A DNA stretch of 8,697 bases from Gammaproteobacteria bacterium (GTDB taxonomy: Bacteria > Pseudomonadota > Gammaproteobacteria > QNFN01). A model generated the notes under the pieces. It was not told the DNA's origin and made no database searches. It was given only the letters and a program-made list of their open reading frames with translations. Both the position numbers and the translations under genes were made by a program. The stretch covers positions 1 to 8,697 of the forward strand of contig QNFN01000057.1 of assembly GCA_003645555.1 (NCBI GenBank). The letters run 5' to 3'. Numbering within the stretch: the stretch's first letter is position 1; the number at the start of each line of letters is the position of its first letter. Of the stretch, positions 6,848 through 8,697 are shown one piece after another.

Positions 6848-7094
6848 AAGTGATGCTCAGCGTCGGTGAAGGCGGGCTCGAGCGCCACTTCATCGAGGCC
6901 TGGCGCGGGAGGTGAGCGTGGCCGCCGCCGCCCCGGAATCGGTCCTCGACAGGCTGCCAGGCGGTATCGCCAGGGCGCCGCTGTCGGCTGGCCTGTGGCG
7001 CCATGATCCACGACTGCTGATGCACCTGGCACGGCTGCTCCGAAGCCACCGGCCCGACGTGGTCGTCCATGCCCAGGCCAACAAGGCCGCTTAG
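6844..7094 (+). pseudogene. Decayed GT4 glycosyltransferase: N-terminal remnant, frameshifted and truncated
   Basis: The ATG at 6844 overlaps the waaL stop (ATGA) and encodes MKVMLSVGEGGLERHFIEAW, a typical GT4 opening with the glycine-rich loop. That frame stops at 6913-6915. A different frame then continues the same domain: REVSVAAAAPESVLDRLPGG from 6906, through RPDVVVHAQANKAA, ending at TAG 7092-7094. About eight to ten residues expected between the pieces (the end of the first helix) are missing, so a small frameshifting deletion near 6900-6906 is likely. Only about 80 residues of a roughly 350-residue enzyme remain; the rest of the acceptor domain and the whole donor domain are absent and no trace is seen downstream. 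It was probably the fourth gene of the operon. A single sequencing error cannot explain both lesions. The second piece alone could be miscalled as a small gene from GTG 6912. Confidence 0.82.
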
Positions 7095-7095
7095 G

Positions 7096-7121
7096 CTGAG
7101 CCCTGATCATTCAGGGCTCGG
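7096..7121 (+). terminator. Strong hairpin just after the broken glycosyltransferase (terminator-like, no U-tract)
   Basis: GAGCCCTGA (7098-7106) pairs perfectly with TCAGGGCTC (7111-7119) across the 4-nt loop TCAT, and a T-G wobble plus a C-G pair extend the stem outward. The stem begins four bases after the TAG. What follows is GGTTGCTATTGC, without the run of T expected of an intrinsic terminator, so it may instead stabilise the mRNA 3' end or mark a deletion junction. It plausibly closes the 3330-6847 transcript. Confidence 0.4.
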
Positions 7122-7130
7122 GTTGCTATT

Positions 7131-7163
7131 GCATCAAGACATGGTAAACAACGCTGTTGATGC
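7131..7163. repeat. Interrupted inverted repeat in the leader of the DXD glycosyltransferase gene
   Basis: GCATCAA (7131-7137) and TTGATGC (7157-7163) are perfect inverted copies 19 nt apart. A smaller hairpin, CAAC-GCT-GTTG (7149-7159), overlaps the right arm. The region is AT-richer than the genes around it. It could be an operator, a leader structure or chance. Confidence 0.25.
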
Positions 7164-7192
7164 CGGTGGATTTGTAAATACCGCTATTGGTC

Positions 7193-7197
7193 AGGAG
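7193..7197 (+). promoter_or_regulatory. Probable Shine-Dalgarno sequence for the 7209 gene
   Basis: AGGAG stands 11 nt before the ATG at 7209, a little further than ideal. It is the only purine-rich site nearby, and no other in-frame start better fits the protein. Confidence 0.5.
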
Positions 7198-7208
7198 AAT
7201 CGTTAGCG

Positions 7209-8018
7209 ATGTCGCTGCCGGTCGTTCACGTAATCTGCATCAAGTGGGGCGCTATGTACGGCGCCACCGACGTGAACCGACTGCGTGCGATGGTGCGACG
7301 TTTCACGAAACGCCACGAGGTTCTATTCCATTGTTTCACCGAGGATGCCTGTGGCCTCGATCCAGCCGTCATCGTCCACCCGCTGCCCGAACTCGAGATC
7401 GACCCCGAACGCCATCCTGAGGCCGTGGCGATCCTCGCTCGCCGGAACCTCGCCTACCGTAAAGAGGCAGCCTTGTGTATCGATGATCTCGGTGGCCTCA
7501 CCGGACAGCGGGTACTCTTTTTCGATCTGGACGTGGTCCTCGTCGACGACATCGATGGATTCTACGAATTCCCGGTGGATGACCAGTTCGTCATCATCAA
7601 TGACTGGAATACCTCAGGTGACCACGTCGGACAGGCTTCCTGCTACTCGTGGGTGGTGGGGACTCTGGGCGTGGTGAAGCGGTACTTCGAGGAGCATCCT
7701 CTGGAGGTAATCACGACCTTTGGTACCGCGAGCCAGGAGTACCTCTCCGCGCGGGTTATCCTGATGCATGGGGGTCTCGTTTTCTGGCCCGAGGCTTGGT
7801 GCAGGAGTTTCAAGAAGCACTGCCTGCCTCCCTGGTACCGGCGTCCGTTCAGTACCCCGAACATGCCCCGTGAAGCCAAGTTGCTGGCATTCCACGGCGT
7901 GCCGAAGCCGGAAGACGCTATCGCGGGAAGGTGGGGACGCAGGCCGATCCCGCTCTTGAAGCGGGTCTACAAGACCATCCAGCCGTCACCCTGGTTGCGG
8001 GAGTATTGGGATGAGTGA
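7209..8018 (+). CDS. Glycosyltransferase-like protein with DXD motif (GT-A-type, GT8-like)
   Basis: The 269-aa cytoplasmic protein shows the layout of a small GT-A glycosyltransferase. It has an N-terminal beta-strand (VVHVICIKWGAMYGATDVNRL), a central RVLFFDLDVVLVDDID segment with Asp106-X-Asp108 as the probable metal/nucleotide-sugar site, and LLAFHGVPKPED (His229, Gly230, Lys233), resembling the C-terminal HGxxKP motif that helps bind metal and phosphate in GT8-type enzymes. No signal peptide or membrane span is seen. The specific family, donor and acceptor are not recognised; LPS-core or surface glycan decoration is inferred from position. It is 114 bp beyond the broken glycosyltransferase, with its own Shine-Dalgarno sequence, so it may be transcribed separately or be the surviving next gene of the operon. 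It converges with msbA 183 bp downstream. Confidence 0.72.
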   Translation: MSLPVVHVICIKWGAMYGATDVNRLRAMVRRFTKRHEVLFHCFTEDACGLDPAVIVHPLPELEIDPERHPEAVAILARRNLAYRKEAALCIDDLGGLTGQRVLFFDLDVVLVDDIDGFYEFPVDDQFVIINDWNTSGDHVGQASCYSWVVGTLGVVKRYFEEHPLEVITTFGTASQEYLSARVILMHGGLVFWPEAWCRSFKKHCLPPWYRRPFSTPNMPREAKLLAFHGVPKPEDAIAGRWGRRPIPLLKRVYKTIQPSPWLREYWDE

Positions 8019-8112
8019 CTCCCCGGCGGGTTCTTTGTCGCGCAACAGTCCGTGATCGATGCAGAACCTGCCCTGAAATCGTCTGCACCGTGGGTTAGAT
8101 CCGAGAAGCTTG

Positions 8113-8143
8113 CCACCCATCGAATCGGTTAAGCGAGGGGTGG
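8113..8143. terminator. Inverted repeat in the convergent gap, possible two-way terminator
   Basis: CCACCCATCG (8113-8122) and CGAGGGGTGG (8134-8143) pair at 9 of 10 positions across an 11-nt loop. It lies between the convergent ends of the 7209 gene and msbA, where a shared terminator would be expected. No T-run flanks it on either strand, so the call is weak. Nothing else is seen in 8019-8201. Confidence 0.3.
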
Positions 8144-8201
8144 GTGAGGCATCAGCCGCCCGAGTTTATCCGCCAGAATGGCGTGATTCACGACTTGTTG
8201 A

Positions 8202-8697
8202 TCAGCCCTCGTCGGGCATGTGACTGTGCAGCGAGCGGTAGAGGTCGCTCGTCTGGAGCAGGGTGGCGTGGTTGCCGGTGGCGATGATGCGACCGTGGTT
8301 CATGACCACAATGCGGTCGGCGTTGGCCACGGTGGAGAGGCGATGGGCGATGACCAGGGTCGTGCGCCCGTGGCGCGCTTCTTCGAGGGCCGCCTGTACC
8401 AGCGCCTCCGACTTGCCGTCCAGCGCCGAGGTCGCCTCGTCAAGCAGCAAGATCGGGGCGTCGCGTAACAGGGCGCGGGCGATCGCGAGGCGCTGACGTT
8501 GCCCACCCGAGAGTTGCGCACCATCCTCGCCGATGGCGGTGTCAAAACCCTGCGGCAGTTGCTCGATGAACTCCAGGGCATTGGCTCGACGGCTCGCCTC
8601 GACCAGCGCCGCCTGATCGACCGCGCCGCTGGCACCATAGCCGATGTTGGCCGCCACGGTGTCGTTGAACAGGGTCGTCTCCTGGCCGACGTAGGCA
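8202..8697 (-). CDS. msbA: Lipid A export ATP-binding/permease protein MsbA (3' part, truncated by window end)
   Basis: MsbA is the inner-membrane ABC half-transporter that flips lipid A-core from the cytoplasmic to the periplasmic leaflet using ATP. Only the last 165 or so residues of the nucleotide-binding domain are visible; the membrane domain and Walker A lie beyond the window. In order are the Q-loop (YVGQETTLFNDTVAANIGYG), the ABC signature LSGGQRQRLAIARALL, Walker B ILLLDE with catalytic Glu, the D-loop SALD, and the H-loop His in VIAHRLSTV, so ATPase residues look intact. The Q-loop stretch with FNDTVAANI closely resembles MsbA rather than a generic exporter, and the LPS neighbourhood supports it. 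The reading frame stays open to the window edge; GTG 8657 is an internal valine, not a start. It converges with the 7209 glycosyltransferase. Confidence 0.88.
   Translation of the reverse strand, partial: AYVGQETTLFNDTVAANIGYGASGAVDQAALVEASRRANALEFIEQLPQGFDTAIGEDGAQLSGGQRQRLAIARALLRDAPILLLDEATSALDGKSEALVQAALEEARHGRTTLVIAHRLSTVANADRIVVMNHGRIIATGNHATLLQTSDLYRSLHSHMPDEG

Noticed and set aside
6912..7094. 60-aa gene from GTG 6912
   Set aside because: It is the second, frameshifted piece of the decayed GT4 glycosyltransferase, not an independent small gene.
7123..7150. TTGCTA-16-TAAACA as a promoter for the 7209 gene
   Set aside because: Both hexamers are poor matches and the spacing is not ideal; not enough to list as a feature.
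8019..8132. Frame open for 37 codons after the TGA of the DXD glycosyltransferase, suggesting read-through
   Set aside because: The family-like motifs are complete before the TGA and the extension resembles nothing; probably chance in GC-rich DNA.

Overview
The window comes from a GC-rich (low-to-mid 60s percent by eye) Gammaproteobacterium. The evidence is a full-length GlnE, an MsbA-type lipid A flippase, an O-antigen ligase-like protein, and the small CHCC zinc-finger gene found beside LPS-core genes in this class. A Chromatiales / Ectothiorhodospiraceae-like or Pseudomonas-like relative fits the gene order, but that is inference; no rRNA or other marker is present.

Layout. 1-127: short region upstream of glnE, with a perfect TATAAT on the minus strand and a possible start of a divergent gene leaving the window. 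128-3028: glnE, the two-headed adenylylating/deadenylylating enzyme of glutamine synthetase. 3029-3329: about 300 bp without a convincing gene. It holds a 159-bp MITE-like element at 3140-3298, with 18-bp imperfect terminal inverted repeats and a perfect 4-bp TGAA target duplication. 3330-3533: CHCC zinc-finger protein. 3559-6847: three tightly packed genes that look like one LPS/cell-surface glycan operon: an ELM1/GtrOC1-family putative glycosyltransferase, a GT4 glycosyltransferase (GTG start, 16-bp overlap) and an O-antigen ligase-type membrane protein (ATGA overlap). 6844-7094: the broken N-terminal end of another GT4 glycosyltransferase, started by a second ATGA overlap; it carries a frameshift with a small deletion and has lost its C-terminal three-quarters. 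It is followed by a perfect 9-bp hairpin. 7209-8018: a complete DXD glycosyltransferase-like gene with its own leader. 8019-8201: convergent intergenic gap. 8202-8697: 3' part of msbA on the minus strand, running off the window.

How they fit together. The cytoplasmic glycosyltransferases probably add sugars to the lipid A-core (substrates unknown). MsbA flips lipid A-core across the inner membrane, and the WaaL-like ligase joins a polysaccharide to it on the periplasmic side. GlnE is an unrelated nitrogen-control gene that commonly sits at the edge of this LPS neighbourhood.

I see no CRISPR array, defence system, tRNA/rRNA or complete transposase. The best non-routine signals are the MITE, the decayed glycosyltransferase, and the apparent absence of ilvE between glnE and the zinc-finger gene. 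I did not find a previously undescribed system here.
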